A DNA stretch of 64,000 nt from Massilia sp. CFBP 13721 (GCF_014842025.1 NZ_JACYUY010000001.1:346317-410316); one strand, 5' to 3'. Shown: positions 19,401 through 27,497, counted from the stretch's first letter. The notes: generated by a model not told the origin, from the sequence alone. Made by a program: numbers and translations.

Positions 19401-19902
19401 CAGCGTCGTCGTGTATTACGCGGGACACGGCTATTCGCTCGAGAAGGATGGCGCCGGCTACTGGCTGCCGGCGGATGCGCTGGCGAGCGATCCGCGCAAG
19501 TGGATCTCGAACGGCGACATTGCCCAGTTGCTGGCCGGCGTGCGCTCGCAGCAAATGGCGCTCATCTCCGACAGCTGCTATTCGGGCGCCTTCGCGCGCG
19601 ACGGCATGGATGCGGTCGGCGTCAACGTGAGCGCCGACGACGTGCTCACCAAGCGCTCGGTGGTGGTGCTCTCCTCGGGCGGCGACGAACCGGTGGCCGA
19701 CGAGGGCAAGGACAATCACTCGATCTTCGCCTGGAACCTGATGCAGGTCGTGAACTCGGTGTCGAAATGGAAGCCGGGCAGCTCGATCTTCACCGAGGTC
19801 CAGGCCGGCGTGAAAAAGGAATTCCCGCAGACGCCGAAATACGGGTCGGTGACGGCGGCCGGCCATCAGCGCGGCGGGGATTACCTGTTCGAACTGCGTT
19901 AG
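13498..19902 (+). CDS. Giant TpsA exoprotein with YDG/MBG repeats and a C-terminal caspase-like peptidase domain
   Basis: 2134-residue secreted protein, presumed cargo of the adjacent TpsB. Signal peptide ~1-39 (ends PAWA|Q). Residues ~40-290 form the TPS secretion domain with FSIGAEYGVHFQQ and NPNGMLFGSGARVNVAGLVA. A beta-helix-like stretch follows. Residues ~775-1640 hold about ten YDG-type modules of ~86 residues (nine with KVYD plus one degenerate EYDG), ending in an MBG-like module. A Pro/Val-rich linker (~1738-1760) leads to a caspase/metacaspase-like domain (~1900-2134): IALFIGINEYQDN, catalytic His1977 in YYAGHGYS and Cys2027 in SDSCYSGAF. Both catalytic residues are intact. An exported adhesin fused to a caspase-fold protease is unusual. 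The substrate is unknown; self-cleavage or attack on neighbouring cells are possibilities. Confidence 0.9.
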   Translation: MKQCSSLPAFSPRPGLARHALAASIAAAFGTAVAPAWAQVPQLPTGAQVVSGTAGISTGNGQMTVTNSPNAVIDWNSFSIGAEYGVHFQQQSAASKVLNRVVGTDPSNIFGSLSSNGAVWLINPNGMLFGSGARVNVAGLVASTLPLSTSDFLAGQYRFGGGGTAPIRTEPGSEIGTSFGGHVVLIGASIDNGGTISTTGGHTALAAASSVDLVDSGVPNLTVRITGAANTVTNLGSLLAPDGGTIDVLGGIVNQEGIVRAEILTSFTAGRVSIRGQEGVTLASQSRTDANGGRLGSENPSGGAVTVESANGTVTVAGHISAASGDDDSFLGDGGTLLVRGKSVTVTADGELSVAGFANGGTLGVEAPDGVVLVQGGLSASGITGSGGNIEIRGRNVGIHGQAVVDVSGYASGGSMTIDRAAATPAGATSSVYIGPNALLQANADDGGGGSIDIGRNSDATRIYGTLDVSAGVESYGGSVQTSGQFVDVRPQRINLRGQGQFGGSWTVNAGNITLAPASATTPADTPDFAIPATLEGGSVTAALVSEALTDGADVTLRAGFAREAGPPAIQPGNILVASNIFADDARSSASLYLEAYNAITLAPGVSIESNAAPLYVSLLKDMDANDDGSIQLGAGSRISTAGGHVRLSGTSRQSESFVPVPSVVIGGDIDTGTGWIDIRSTSLELDNASLSSAASGVDAIYITAREFSSTGSTLTANNGRWLMSLASGANFSADSLADLAPDFVQVNLDPETGPGFGGNGVVMADSLAVRARVDAGREYDGSTDARFSEVLASDAPFGFRYETGSDGAFFVNGRFQDKNVGSDKPVGYDGESLPFRLVTSTGAPVYGADTSLVADITARPLALSNVVVNDKVYDTTRTGTVNNLAMSNVVEGDNLVLSDFAALFDTKDAGTGKTVVVTASSLQGADAFNYTLPGPVTTTADITPAPVTVGRVVGADKVYDGTRDAAISSVTYSGVLGDDDLALVIGEALFGDKNVGTNKPIAFTPSLSGIDARNYVLVGDLSATASITPRTLVLSNLGADDKVYDGTRTATVNAGLSNVVAGDDLALGRLAGLFDTKNAGIGKTVTVTAAPLQGLDASNYVLPGATTSADITPRPITVQGVAGSDKVYDGTRLATVAGGTFSGALDSDDVTLGTGEALFDDKNVGTNKRITFTGSLGGADAPNYVFAGNLVATGSITPRLLGLANLGADNKVYDATRAATVNASLSNVVAGDDVALGGLTGLFDTKHAGIGKTVAVTAGSLRGADAVNYTLADATTRADITPRPITAQGIVGSGKVYDGTRLATVAGGSFSGVLEGDDITVGTGDALFDDKNVGTNKQITFTGRLGGADAPNYVFSGNLVATGSITPRALALSNLGADNKVYDATRAATVRAGLANVVAGDDVALDGLAGLFDTKNAGTGKTVAVTVGSLRGADAGNYTLPDATPATPATTTADIAPRPITAEGIVGADKVYDGTQRAFLSASSVFAGRLGDDDLKFGTSDILFDDKNVGTNKLITFTSSIMTGADAPNYVLVGPLTARGSITPRALEIGIAGPVSKVYDAGTGASLRADQYLLNGAVANDVLTVSGPSQGVYDSPNVGQQKGVTVSGNFAVGGADARNYRIGAVDLGSALGSTNAVAATASGNVGAITPATLFYQAAPAVRTAGLPLSGFDGSVTGLQGADTLGTATTGTLLWSGAATPQSPPGRYAIDGSGLAAANYVFAQAPGNVNALLLEAAPVVPPVLPPVVPPVVPPESVPPLVAAPVAIARESNTASFNTALHAAVAAIDPPGIAGGVFDISGGPPGRGFTPVRIGSMNQNELAAMLDARRDFKRKLFADAIYKLEIDPSLANVQPCATVVEAASGACRITRAQLDLAQAGKAQPAAPTRKSTRNANLPQIERKIALFIGINEYQDNTIPRLENALPDVDALARLFADKLGYEVQVLRNPGKADIVRSLNQLSLEVGSSDSVVVYYAGHGYSLEKDGAGYWLPADALASDPRKWISNGDIAQLLAGVRSQQMALISDSCYSGAFARDGMDAVGVNVSADDVLTKRSVVVLSSGGDEPVADEGKDNHSIFAWNLMQVVNSVSKWKPGSSIFTEVQAGVKKEFPQTPKYGSVTAAGHQRGGDYLFELR
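16100..18360 (+). repeat. Tandem YDG-module repeats inside the tpsA gene
   Basis: Nine KVYD-containing modules recur every ~255-270 bp, with KVYD codons near 16111, 16369, 16625, 16876, 17128, 17386, 17638, 17908 and 18169. Two types alternate, one with FDTKxAGxGKTV and one with FDDKNVGTNK, so the true unit is a ~510-bp pair. The pairs centred near 16900-17350 and 17380-17840 are strikingly similar at DNA level, which suggests recent tandem duplication. Confidence 0.85.
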
Positions 19903-19925
19903 CCGCTTCGTCGGTGCACGCGGGT

Positions 19926-21059
19926 TCAGTCGGCCAGCAGGTGCGGCCCGATCTCGCGCACCGACTTCACGCCGGTCAGCACCATGTTCGTGCGCAGGTC
20001 CTTTTCCATGATGGCGAGCAGGCGCTCGACCCCGGCCTGGCCGCCGGTGGCGAGCGCATAGATGTAGGCGCGCCCGAGCAGGACGCCGTCGGCGCCCAGC
20101 GCCAGCATGCGGAACACATCGGTGCCGGTGCGCACGCCGCCGTCGGCGAAGATCGCCAGCTTCCCTTTCACCGCCGCCGCGATCGCCGGCAGCACGCGCG
20201 CCGAGGACAGGGTGCCGTCGAGCTGGCGCCCGCCGTGGTTGGAGACCACGATGCCGTCGGCGCCAAAGGCGAGCGCATCGCGCGCATCAATCGGATCGAG
20301 GATGCCCTTCAGGATCAGCCTGCCCTTCCATTCGTCGCGGATCCACTGCAGGTCTTGCCAGGCGATGTCCGGATCGAAGTTGGCGCCGAGCCAGCCGATG
20401 TAGTCGGTCAGCCCGGTGGCATGGCCGCGGTAGGCGGTGATGTTGCCGAGGTCGTGCGGGCGCCCGTGCACGCCGACGTCCCAGGCCCAGCGCGGATGCA
20501 GCATGGCCTGCAGCACGCGCCGCAGTGGCCCGTTTTCGCCGCTCATGCCGCTGTGGGCGTCGCGGTAGCGGTTGCCCGGCACCGGCATGTCGACCGTGAA
20601 GACGAGCGTGCGCGCGCCGAGTTCCCAGGCGCGCCGCATGACGTCGCGCATGAAGGCGCGGTCCTTCAGCACGTACAGCTGGAACCAGATCGGCTTCGAC
20701 GCCTGCGCCGCCACCTCGGCCAGCGAACACACGGATACGGTCGACTGGATGAAGGGAATCGAACGCCCGCAAGCCGCGCGCACCGCCTGTACCTCGCCGC
20801 GGCGCGCATACATGCCGGCCAGGCCGATCGGCGCCAGCGCAATCGGCAGCGCGTACTGCTCGCCGAAGTAATCGACGCCGAGTTCGAGCTGCTCGGAACC
20901 GCGCAGCACGCGCTGGCGTAGCCTGACCGCCTGCAGGTCGTCGACGTTGCTGCGCAGCGTCTGCTCGGCGCCGGCGCCGCCGTCGAGATAGTGGAACAGG
21001 AACGGCGGCAGCTTGCGCCGGGCGGCTTCGCGGAAATCGGTTGCGGACGAAATGATCAT
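19926..21059 (-). CDS. lldD: FMN-dependent L-lactate dehydrogenase
   Basis: Respiratory alpha-hydroxy-acid dehydrogenase that oxidises L-lactate to pyruvate and passes electrons to quinone at the inner membrane. It has 377 residues, the usual LldD length. Family motifs are [11 protein letters not shown] near the N-terminus, [42 protein letters not shown] and the active-site [11 protein letters not shown] with catalytic His and Arg. The FMN-phosphate loop [12 protein letters not shown] follows. It is convergent with tpsA (23-bp gap). Other hydroxy-acid oxidases of the family are hard to exclude by sequence alone, but LldD is the best fit. Confidence 0.9.
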   Translation of the reverse strand: MIISSATDFREAARRKLPPFLFHYLDGGAGAEQTLRSNVDDLQAVRLRQRVLRGSEQLELGVDYFGEQYALPIALAPIGLAGMYARRGEVQAVRAACGRSIPFIQSTVSVCSLAEVAAQASKPIWFQLYVLKDRAFMRDVMRRAWELGARTLVFTVDMPVPGNRYRDAHSGMSGENGPLRRVLQAMLHPRWAWDVGVHGRPHDLGNITAYRGHATGLTDYIGWLGANFDPDIAWQDLQWIRDEWKGRLILKGILDPIDARDALAFGADGIVVSNHGGRQLDGTLSSARVLPAIAAAVKGKLAIFADGGVRTGTDVFRMLALGADGVLLGRAYIYALATGGQAGVERLLAIMEKDLRTNMVLTGVKSVREIGPHLLAD

Positions 21060-21160
21060 GGCGGTAAGCGAATCGGATGAGGGTTCAGCTTACGGTAACA
21101 CGTAACCGTCTGGCAACAAAAAGAATCCGAATGGGCGGTACCGATATCCTGCGGCAGCCG

Positions 21161-21192
21161 CGTAACGTAGGGTGGGCACCTGTGCCCACGCG
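21161..21192 (+). repeat. REP-like palindrome, copy 2 (left arm of an inverted pair)
   Basis: Core GTGGGCACCTGTGCCCAC preceded by cgtaacgtagg and followed by gcg. It forms an inverted pair with the copy at 21284-21317, so the region upstream of lldD carries a two-unit mosaic. Confidence 0.7.
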
Positions 21193-21283
21193 GATCACGC
21201 CTTAATACGATGCACCGCTAAGCGTAGCCGACAAAGCATGCTGCCCCTTCGTTCGCACGCGCAATCGATGTGCATCTGCCGCA

Positions 21284-21317
21284 CGCGTGGGCACAAGTGC
21301 CCACCCTACGTTACGCG
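21284..21317 (+). repeat. REP-like palindrome, copy 3 (right arm of an inverted pair)
   Basis: Core GTGGGCACAAGTGCCCAC followed by cctacgttacgcg, in opposite orientation to the copy at 21161-21192. The 296-bp gap between lldD and the MFS gene holds little else that I recognise. Confidence 0.7.
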
Positions 21318-21355
21318 TCGGCTAACGGTGATTGGACACGCCGTCCGAAATCACC

Positions 21356-22672
21356 TTACTCCAGCGCCCGGTTGCGCGACTCGACGTCGACGCACGCAAT
21401 CGCCAGCGCGCCCACGACCAGGAAAGCCGCCAGCATCGCCAGCGACAGCGTGAACCGGCTCGCCATCACCGGCGCCACGATGGTCGGCGCGAACAGGCCG
21501 CCGAAGCGCGCCACGGCGCCGGCCATGCCCATGCCGCTGGCGCGCAGTTCGGTCGGATACACCTCGGGCGTGAACGCGTACAGCGCGCCCCAGGTGCCGA
21601 GCAGCGCGAAACTCATCAGCAGGGTCGAGCCGACTACCACCGCGGTGGCGCTGCCCAGGCTGTAGAACATGCAGCCGGCGGCGCTCAGCAGCAGGAAGCC
21701 GATCAGCGTCGGCTTCCTGCCCCAGCGCTCGACACCATAGGCCGACAGCGCGAAGCCGGGCAACTGCACCACCGCCAGCAGGATCAGGAATTCCTGGCCG
21801 CGCATGAAGCCGAAGCCTTCGCCGCTCAGTTTCACCGGCAGGTAGACGAAGATGCCGTAGTAGGCGATCGAGATCAGCGCCCAGGCCACGCCCAGGGCCA
21901 GGCTGCGGCGGCGCAGCGCGCCGGAAAACAGCGCGCCGAGCGAACGCCTGACGGGGATCTCGGGCTTGAGCGCGGGGATCGTGACGTCGCGGCGGTTGGT
22001 CGCGGCGACGCGCGCCAGCACCGCGCGTGCCGCTTCCGGCTTGCCGCTGCGATTGAGATACATCGGCGACTCGGGCACGAACAGGCGCAGCACCACGCCG
22101 ACCAGCGCCGGCAGGCCGGTGACGAAAAAGATCACGCGCCAGGCGTCGTCGCCCCAGCGCAGCGCCACCAGGGCCAGCACCGCCAGCACGATGGTGCCGA
22201 CCGCCCAGAACGATTCGAGCAGCACCAGCCAGCGCCCGCGCCGGTCGCTGGGCAGGAATTCGGCCATCATCGTGTAGTCCACCGGCAGCGTGCCGCCGAC
22301 GCCGATGCCGGTCAGGAAGCGCAGCGCCAGCAGCCAGGTGAAATCCGGCGCAAAGGCGGAGGCGACGCCGAAACAGGCATCGATCACCACCGCCATCATC
22401 AGCACCGGGCGGCGTCCGATGCGGTCGGCAAGGCGCCCGAAGGCGAAGGCGCCGACCAGCATGCCGACGAAGAACAGCGTCCCGGTCTGCAGCGCCTGCG
22501 GCACGCCGATGCCGAAGGTCCTGGCGATCGAAGGCGCGCTGAAGCCGATCGACAGCACCTGCATGGCGTCGGCCATCCACACCAGGCCGAAGATCGCGAA
22601 CAGGCGGTACTGGAACCTGCCGACCCCGGCGGTTTGTATGCCTTGTTCTACCGTGACGGGTGATGTCGACAT
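21356..22672 (-). CDS. MFS transporter, metabolite:H+ symporter type
   Basis: 438-residue integral membrane protein with 12 predicted segments. Family motifs are the loop 2-3 signature GRLADRIGRRPVL, FLTGIGVGGTLPVDYTMMAE, FVPESPMYL and, in the second half, TPEVYPTELRASGMGM. The last is typical of the sugar/organic-anion branch (NiaP, aromatic-acid and SV2-like carriers). Substrate cannot be assigned. An AAGGAAACAGG site precedes the ATG. It lies upstream of lldD on the same strand, but a 296-bp repeat-containing gap makes co-transcription doubtful. Confidence 0.85.
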   Translation of the reverse strand: MSTSPVTVEQGIQTAGVGRFQYRLFAIFGLVWMADAMQVLSIGFSAPSIARTFGIGVPQALQTGTLFFVGMLVGAFAFGRLADRIGRRPVLMMAVVIDACFGVASAFAPDFTWLLALRFLTGIGVGGTLPVDYTMMAEFLPSDRRGRWLVLLESFWAVGTIVLAVLALVALRWGDDAWRVIFFVTGLPALVGVVLRLFVPESPMYLNRSGKPEAARAVLARVAATNRRDVTIPALKPEIPVRRSLGALFSGALRRRSLALGVAWALISIAYYGIFVYLPVKLSGEGFGFMRGQEFLILLAVVQLPGFALSAYGVERWGRKPTLIGFLLLSAAGCMFYSLGSATAVVVGSTLLMSFALLGTWGALYAFTPEVYPTELRASGMGMAGAVARFGGLFAPTIVAPVMASRFTLSLAMLAAFLVVGALAIACVDVESRNRALE

Positions 22673-22897
22673 CCTGTTTCCTTTAAGTTGAATTTTTTTA
22701 ATCGTTTGGCCCGTTCGTTAAGCGCAGCTTAATCAGGTACGCGCGGCAGAACGTGGTGTTGCGTGGAGTGTGCATAAAAGCTCGGCTGAGAACAGTGTAA
22801 TGGGGAACAGATGGAGAACAAAAATGCAAGCGTGGTCGCTTTTATTTCCTTGGCGCCGTGGCCGGACTCGAAGTCGCCGATGTGCGGATGGTGAACC

Positions 22898-22920
22898 GCG
22901 TGGGCAGAGCCCACCCTACG
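22898..22920 (+). repeat. REP-like palindrome, copy 4
   Basis: Core GTGGGCAGAGCCCAC followed by cctacg. It is oriented opposite to the neighbouring copy at 22949-22974. Confidence 0.6.
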
Positions 22921-22948
22921 GTGCACGACGGCCACGGACTGGGGTATG

Positions 22949-22974
22949 ACGTAGGGTGGACATGTCCACCGTTC
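22949..22974 (+). repeat. REP-like palindrome, copy 5
   Basis: Core GTGGACATGTCCAC preceded by acgtaggg. It is inverted relative to copy 4. Confidence 0.6.
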
Positions 22975-23044
22975 GTGCCCATGCATACCGCAACGCCTGC
23001 GGCACTGCAGCGCACGCACACCCTGGTGGTGCGGCGAGCCTCCC

Positions 23045-24430
23045 TCACCCGCCGATATTCCTGAACGGATCCAGCGCCAGGTCGATCAACCTGCGCTCGC
23101 GCACCACGATCTCGGCCACGGCCGTCATCCCGTAGCGCAGCGGGTACGTGGTTTCCCCTACCGTGTACTGGGTCCGGTCGAGCGAGACGCGGCCCTCGTA
23201 CACCGGTTGTTTGGTCGCCAGCGACGGCCGCGTGGATGGCGAGATGAATTGCAGGGTGCCGCGGATCAGGCCGTAGCGCTGGTAGGGAAAGGCGTTGAAT
23301 TTCAGCTGCACGGCCTGGCCCTCGCGCAGGAAGCCGCGGTCGTGCTCGGCGATCTCGAGCTTCAGGATCGGCTTCGCGTTGCGCGGCGCGATGCCGCCCA
23401 GCGGCGCGTTGGCCTGGATCTTGTCGCCAGGCTGGGTCGAGGTCACCTCGGTGATCACGCCGTCGACCGGCGCGACGATGCGCAGGAAGTTTTCCTTGTC
23501 GATGTTCTCGAACTTGATGCGCGCCGCCGCGTCGGCCACCAGGCGCGCGGTCTGCACCTGCAGGCGCAGCTTGTCCTCGGCATTCGCGACCTCGCGGTTG
23601 GCCGACTCCGATTGCAGGCGCAGTTTATCCAGTTCCTGGCCGCTGGTTTCGAGTTCGGCGCGCGCCTGGGTCGATTCCAGACCCTGGCGCGCGGCCAGCT
23701 CGGCAATGCGCGCCTCGGCCACACGGACTGCGTTGTCCGCCGCCAGCAGCGCGTTCTTCTTGCCCTCGACCTGCAGCTGCGAGACCCCGCCGCCGCCCGG
23801 CAGCGCGAACAGGCGCGCGAACTTGTCGGCCTCGAGCCGGGCGGCGTCGCGCGCGCGGCGGGCATCTTCCAGGTTGGTGCGCGCTTCCTGCTGCTGGGCG
23901 CCCTGGCCCTGCGCCAGGCGGCTGGTGCCTTCGGCCAAGCGGCGCCGGTGCTGGCGCTCCTCGATCTCGGTCGCTTCGCGCAGCGCGGCGGCGTTGCGTT
24001 CCATCAGCGCTTTCTTTTCGGGGAATTCCTTCCACTCGCGCTCGGCATCCTCGAGCCGCAGGCGCGCTTCCAGCGCGTTGCGCGCCGCCTCGATGGCGCC
24101 ACGGGCATAGATCCGCGCCACCACGTCGCCCGCCTTGACCGGCTGCCCGGCGGCGATATAGATGTTGCTCAGTTCGCCGTCGATGGGGGCGTACAGGCGG
24201 CGCACCTCGGATGCCGGCGCCAGCGTGCCGTTGGCCGTCACCAGCACGTCGGCATGGCCGAAGAAGGACCAGACCAGGGCGGCCAGCACCAGCCCCACCA
24301 TCGAATACACCAGCGCGCGCGTGAAGCGCCAGGGATTGGCGGTCAGGATCGAGATGCCTTCCGCGCTGTGTTCTTCGAGCGCTTCGGCCAGCGGCGTCAG
24401 GCCCTGCGGTTTGATCCAGTCACGTTTCAT
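23045..24430 (-). CDS. HlyD-family periplasmic adaptor of a type I secretion system
   Basis: Membrane-fusion protein linking an inner-membrane ABC exporter to an outer-membrane channel. 461 residues: short cytoplasmic N-terminus, one membrane helix (~40-62, VYSMVGLVLAALVWSFF), a lipoyl-like half with APIDGELSNIYIAAGQPVKA, a long coiled coil (~125-330, rich in Glu/Arg/Ala), the second lipoyl half with IVAPVDGVITEV and a C-terminal beta-domain with YEGRVSLDR. The start at 24430 has GAGGAG upstream. It lies 10 bp after the two-FHA gene in the adaptor-FHA-channel block. No ABC gene is adjacent. The C39 exporter at 40327-43389 is the likely partner, as inferred from the lack of any other exporter here. 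Confidence 0.87.
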   Translation of the reverse strand: MKRDWIKPQGLTPLAEALEEHSAEGISILTANPWRFTRALVYSMVGLVLAALVWSFFGHADVLVTANGTLAPASEVRRLYAPIDGELSNIYIAAGQPVKAGDVVARIYARGAIEAARNALEARLRLEDAEREWKEFPEKKALMERNAAALREATEIEERQHRRRLAEGTSRLAQGQGAQQQEARTNLEDARRARDAARLEADKFARLFALPGGGGVSQLQVEGKKNALLAADNAVRVAEARIAELAARQGLESTQARAELETSGQELDKLRLQSESANREVANAEDKLRLQVQTARLVADAAARIKFENIDKENFLRIVAPVDGVITEVTSTQPGDKIQANAPLGGIAPRNAKPILKLEIAEHDRGFLREGQAVQLKFNAFPYQRYGLIRGTLQFISPSTRPSLATKQPVYEGRVSLDRTQYTVGETTYPLRYGMTAVAEIVVRERRLIDLALDPFRNIGG

Positions 24431-24440
24431 TGCCAACTCC

Positions 24441-26042
24441 TCATGGGTCGCTCCTCGCTGCCGGTTCCTCGTAGCCTGGTTGCGCCGGCTGGCTGCGCGC
24501 CAGCGCCAGCCCGCGGATATTGCTGAGCGCATCGGCATAGGCGTCGCGGTAGGCCGGCACGTGCGCGGACATGGTCTCGAAGGCGCGCTGATAACTCTCG
24601 TTGCGCGCTTCCCACTGCGCGAGGAATTGTGCGATGCGCGCGCCGTCCCGGGCATCGCGGCTGGGCGCCTGCGCTCCGCCGCGGCCGGCTACAAAAGCTT
24701 GCAGGGCGACGATCCAGTCGAGCTGGTCGAGCAAGGGCGCGAGTTCCGGGTTGTTGCGCGCGCGGCCGCGCAGGGCCGCCACCTGACGCGCCGCGGCGTC
24801 GAAGCGCCCCGCCTTCAGCGCCGCCATCCAGCCCGGCAGGGTGGCCTTCAACAGCGCCTCGGTGTCCAGCGCGCGCAGGCGGCTGTCGCCCGGGTCGGCC
24901 GCGAGCGCCTCGCCTGCGCGCGCCGCCGCCTGCACGTAGGCGCGCTCGGCCAGCAGACCCTCGATCTCGCGTTCGGCGCCGCCGATGCCGAGCACCGCCC
25001 ACGCCAGCAGCGCGGCGGCCGCCAGCGTGCCCAGCCCGTAGAAGCGCAGGCGGCGCAGGTCGAGCGGCCGCTTGCCGCCGAGCGCCGCGTGCAGGCCGGC
25101 CAGCATGACGGCGGCCTTGCCCTGGGCAGGCCGGTCCGCGCCGTCCGGCGCGTCCGCCGGCGCCGCATCGGCCCTGGGCGTCGCGTCGGCGGCCGGCGCG
25201 GCATCGACGCAAAAGATGTCGAGGAAGGAGTCGGCGGCGGCGACAAAGGTGGTGCGGTCGGCGTCCAGCGCCGGCTGGGCGAAAACGCCGATACGCGTAA
25301 GCGTCGGGTCGCGCGCGCTCGCGTCCCAGGCCAGGGAGATGCGGTAGACGAAATGGCGCCCGCCAAAGGCGAGCACGTCGCCCTCGTTCAGGGCCAGCGC
25401 ATGTTCGTCGAGGCGCACGCCGTTGACGAAACTGCCGTTGGTGCTGCCCAGGTCTTCAATGTGCGGCTGCCCGCCGCGCAGGAAGATGTGCGCGTGGCGG
25501 CGCGACAGGTAGTTCACCTGGGCCGGATCGACGTCCTTGTAGCGCGCAAAGGTATCGTCGGCCTTGCTGACCATGAAGGGGAATTCGGTGACGACGATCG
25601 GCTGCAGGCTGGCGGCGCCGTCTTCCGGGGTAAGCGTCATGCTGGCCAGCCGCGCCTGCGGCGGCTCGGGCGCGCGTGCGGCGGCGTCCAGTTGCACCTT
25701 GTAATTCAGCGTCTTGCCCAGTCCTAGCAGGTCGCCATCCTGCAGCGTGACGATCGTCTGGCGCACGGCGACGCCGTTGACGGTGCTGCCGTTCTTGCTG
25801 CCCAACTCGGCAAAATAGACGGCGCCGTGTTCGCAGAAAATACGCGCGTGGCGGCGCGACAGGTCGGCGGCGAGCGTCGCCGGATAGGCGTCGAACGGCG
25901 CTTCGGTGCGGCCGATGGCGAACAGCGACTCGTGGATCTGGATCGGCGCCAGGTCGGGATGCGACACGGGAACCAACACGATCTTCAGGCGCCCTGCCGG
26001 CGCCGCGCGCGCGGCGGCCGGCATCGCATCGGACGCCGTCAT
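24441..26042 (-). CDS. Membrane protein with two FHA domains
   Basis: 533 residues. FHA domains bind phosphothreonine. The first (~35-110) has FAIGR and LSRRHARIFCEHGAVYFAEL then GSKNGSTVNG. The second (~165-240) has LSRRHAHIFLRGG and DLGSTNGSFVNGVRL. Both retain the Arg, Ser-Arg-Arg-His and Asn-Gly residues of phosphopeptide-binding FHA domains. An Ala/Asp-rich linker, one membrane helix (~345-365, GLGTLAAAALLAWAVLGIGG) and an alpha-helical C-terminal domain follow. It sits between the outer-membrane channel and the adaptor genes. The likely role is to couple kinase activity (31722-33782) to the export apparatus, an inference from domain content and context. Confidence 0.82.
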   Translation of the reverse strand: MTASDAMPAAARAAPAGRLKIVLVPVSHPDLAPIQIHESLFAIGRTEAPFDAYPATLAADLSRRHARIFCEHGAVYFAELGSKNGSTVNGVAVRQTIVTLQDGDLLGLGKTLNYKVQLDAAARAPEPPQARLASMTLTPEDGAASLQPIVVTEFPFMVSKADDTFARYKDVDPAQVNYLSRRHAHIFLRGGQPHIEDLGSTNGSFVNGVRLDEHALALNEGDVLAFGGRHFVYRISLAWDASARDPTLTRIGVFAQPALDADRTTFVAAADSFLDIFCVDAAPAADATPRADAAPADAPDGADRPAQGKAAVMLAGLHAALGGKRPLDLRRLRFYGLGTLAAAALLAWAVLGIGGAEREIEGLLAERAYVQAAARAGEALAADPGDSRLRALDTEALLKATLPGWMAALKAGRFDAAARQVAALRGRARNNPELAPLLDQLDWIVALQAFVAGRGGAQAPSRDARDGARIAQFLAQWEARNESYQRAFETMSAHVPAYRDAYADALSNIRGLALARSQPAQPGYEEPAARSDP

Positions 26043-26054
26043 GACGCGCTCCGT

Positions 26055-27473
26055 TCAGCGCGCTGATGCATTCTTTACTTCCACCGGCGGCCAGCCCCCG
26101 CCCAGCGCCTTGTACAGCGTCACCGTATCGGACAGGATCTGCTGGTGGTTCGCCAGCAGCGCCAGCTGCGCGGCCAGCAGCGTACGCTCTGACTCGAACA
26201 CCTCCAGTTGCGACACCATTCCTTCCTTCATCTGCGCCTGCACCTGGGCCGCAACCACCCCGAGCCGCTCGGCTTGCTGCTGCAGTTCGACGCGCTGGCG
26301 GCGGTGGGCGTCGAGATTGACCAGCGCGTTCTCGACTTCCTCGAAGGCCGCCATGACCACGCGCCGGTATTCGTTCTCGGCGACCTCGGTGCGCGCCTCG
26401 CTGGTTTTCAGGCGCGCCTTGACGCTGGGGTCGAAGATCGGGAAGTTAATGCTGGGCAGGAGGCCGAAGGTGAACGACTTCAACAGCGAACCAAGCGCGA
26501 AACTGGACGAGCCGCCGCGCCCGGTCAGGCTGATCGAGGGCAGCTGCGCCAGCTTGGCCTGCCCGACCAGGTCGTAGGCCACCAGCACCCGGTACTCGGC
26601 GGCGACCACGTCCGGGCGGCGCTTGAGCAGTTGCGAGGGCAGGCCTTCCGGCACGGTCGGCAGCTGCACCCGCCCCTGCAGCGCGCCGGGCGGCACCGTT
26701 AATTCGCCGGCAGGCGTGCCGAGCAGGGTCGCCAATGCATTGCCGGCAAGCGCGCGCAGGCGCCCCAGCTCGATCAGGTCGCGGCTCAACTGGTTGATTT
26801 CGGCACGCTGCTGCAGGACGCGCGTTTGCGGCAGCAAGCCCTGCCCCATCATCGCTTCGAAAGTCGTCAGGATCGCCTTGTTCTTTTCCAGCGTCTGCTG
26901 CTGCTGGCGCATCTGCTCGTCGAACTGCATGATCTGGAAATAGGTCGTCGAGACGTCCGACACCAGCGACAGGTAGCCGGCGCGCCAGTCGGCTTCGGTG
27001 GCATTGAACTCGGCGGTCTGGGCCTCGACGCCCTTGGTCACGCGGCCCCAGACGTCGATCTCCCAGTTGACCTGGGTGCCCAGGTTGAACTGCTTGCTGA
27101 ACGGCTGCCCGGTGCTCTTTTCGAAACTGGCGCCGGCGCCGGCGTCCAGCGTCGGCAAGGCGCCAGCGCGCGCTTCGCCGATTTCCGCGCCGGCGACGCG
27201 GATGCGCGCGGCCAGCACTTTCAGGTCGAAGTTGGAACCGAGCGCACGCTCGACCAGGCCGTCCAGGTAAGGGTCGCGGAACTGCTTCCACCAGTCCGGC
27301 GCGATCATCTCGGCCGGCGCCACCGGCAAACCCTGCTGGCTCGACCAGGCCGATTTACCGGGGCTGTCGGGCGTGCGATAGGGCTTCATGCTGACGTCGG
27401 CGCAGGCCGTCAGCAGTAGAGTCAGTGTGGCGGCCAGCGCGGCCCTGCCTGTCGAGTCGATATGTGAATTCAT
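26055..27473 (-). CDS. Outer-membrane efflux lipoprotein, NodT/OprM (TolC-like) family
   Basis: Outer-membrane channel of 472 residues with a lipoprotein signal (LTLLLTAC, lipid on Cys24). Two outer-membrane-efflux repeats follow. The first has DPYLDGLVERALGSNFDLKV and AARIRVAGAEIGEARAGALP. The second has LLKRRPDVVAAEYRVLVAYD and FPIFDPSVKARLKTSEA. This family usually works with RND pumps, but no RND genes are nearby. The neighbours are a type I adaptor and FHA proteins, so here it probably serves as the exit duct of the peptide exporter. Gaps to its neighbours are 24 bp (HD-GYP side) and 12 bp (FHA side), consistent with one operon. Confidence 0.88.
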   Translation of the reverse strand: MNSHIDSTGRAALAATLTLLLTACADVSMKPYRTPDSPGKSAWSSQQGLPVAPAEMIAPDWWKQFRDPYLDGLVERALGSNFDLKVLAARIRVAGAEIGEARAGALPTLDAGAGASFEKSTGQPFSKQFNLGTQVNWEIDVWGRVTKGVEAQTAEFNATEADWRAGYLSLVSDVSTTYFQIMQFDEQMRQQQQTLEKNKAILTTFEAMMGQGLLPQTRVLQQRAEINQLSRDLIELGRLRALAGNALATLLGTPAGELTVPPGALQGRVQLPTVPEGLPSQLLKRRPDVVAAEYRVLVAYDLVGQAKLAQLPSISLTGRGGSSSFALGSLLKSFTFGLLPSINFPIFDPSVKARLKTSEARTEVAENEYRRVVMAAFEEVENALVNLDAHRRQRVELQQQAERLGVVAAQVQAQMKEGMVSQLEVFESERTLLAAQLALLANHQQILSDTVTLYKALGGGWPPVEVKNASAR

Positions 27474-27497
27474 GATGCCACCTCGTCGGCCAGCCCC

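Larger units (their letters stand above)
22673..23044. other. Intergenic region with REP-like units
   Basis: This 372-bp gap separates the MFS start from the 3' end of the HlyD-type adaptor gene. It holds two REP-like palindromes (listed separately) and a short AT-rich stretch near 22685-22700 that probably carries the MFS promoter. No gene is evident. Confidence 0.5.
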
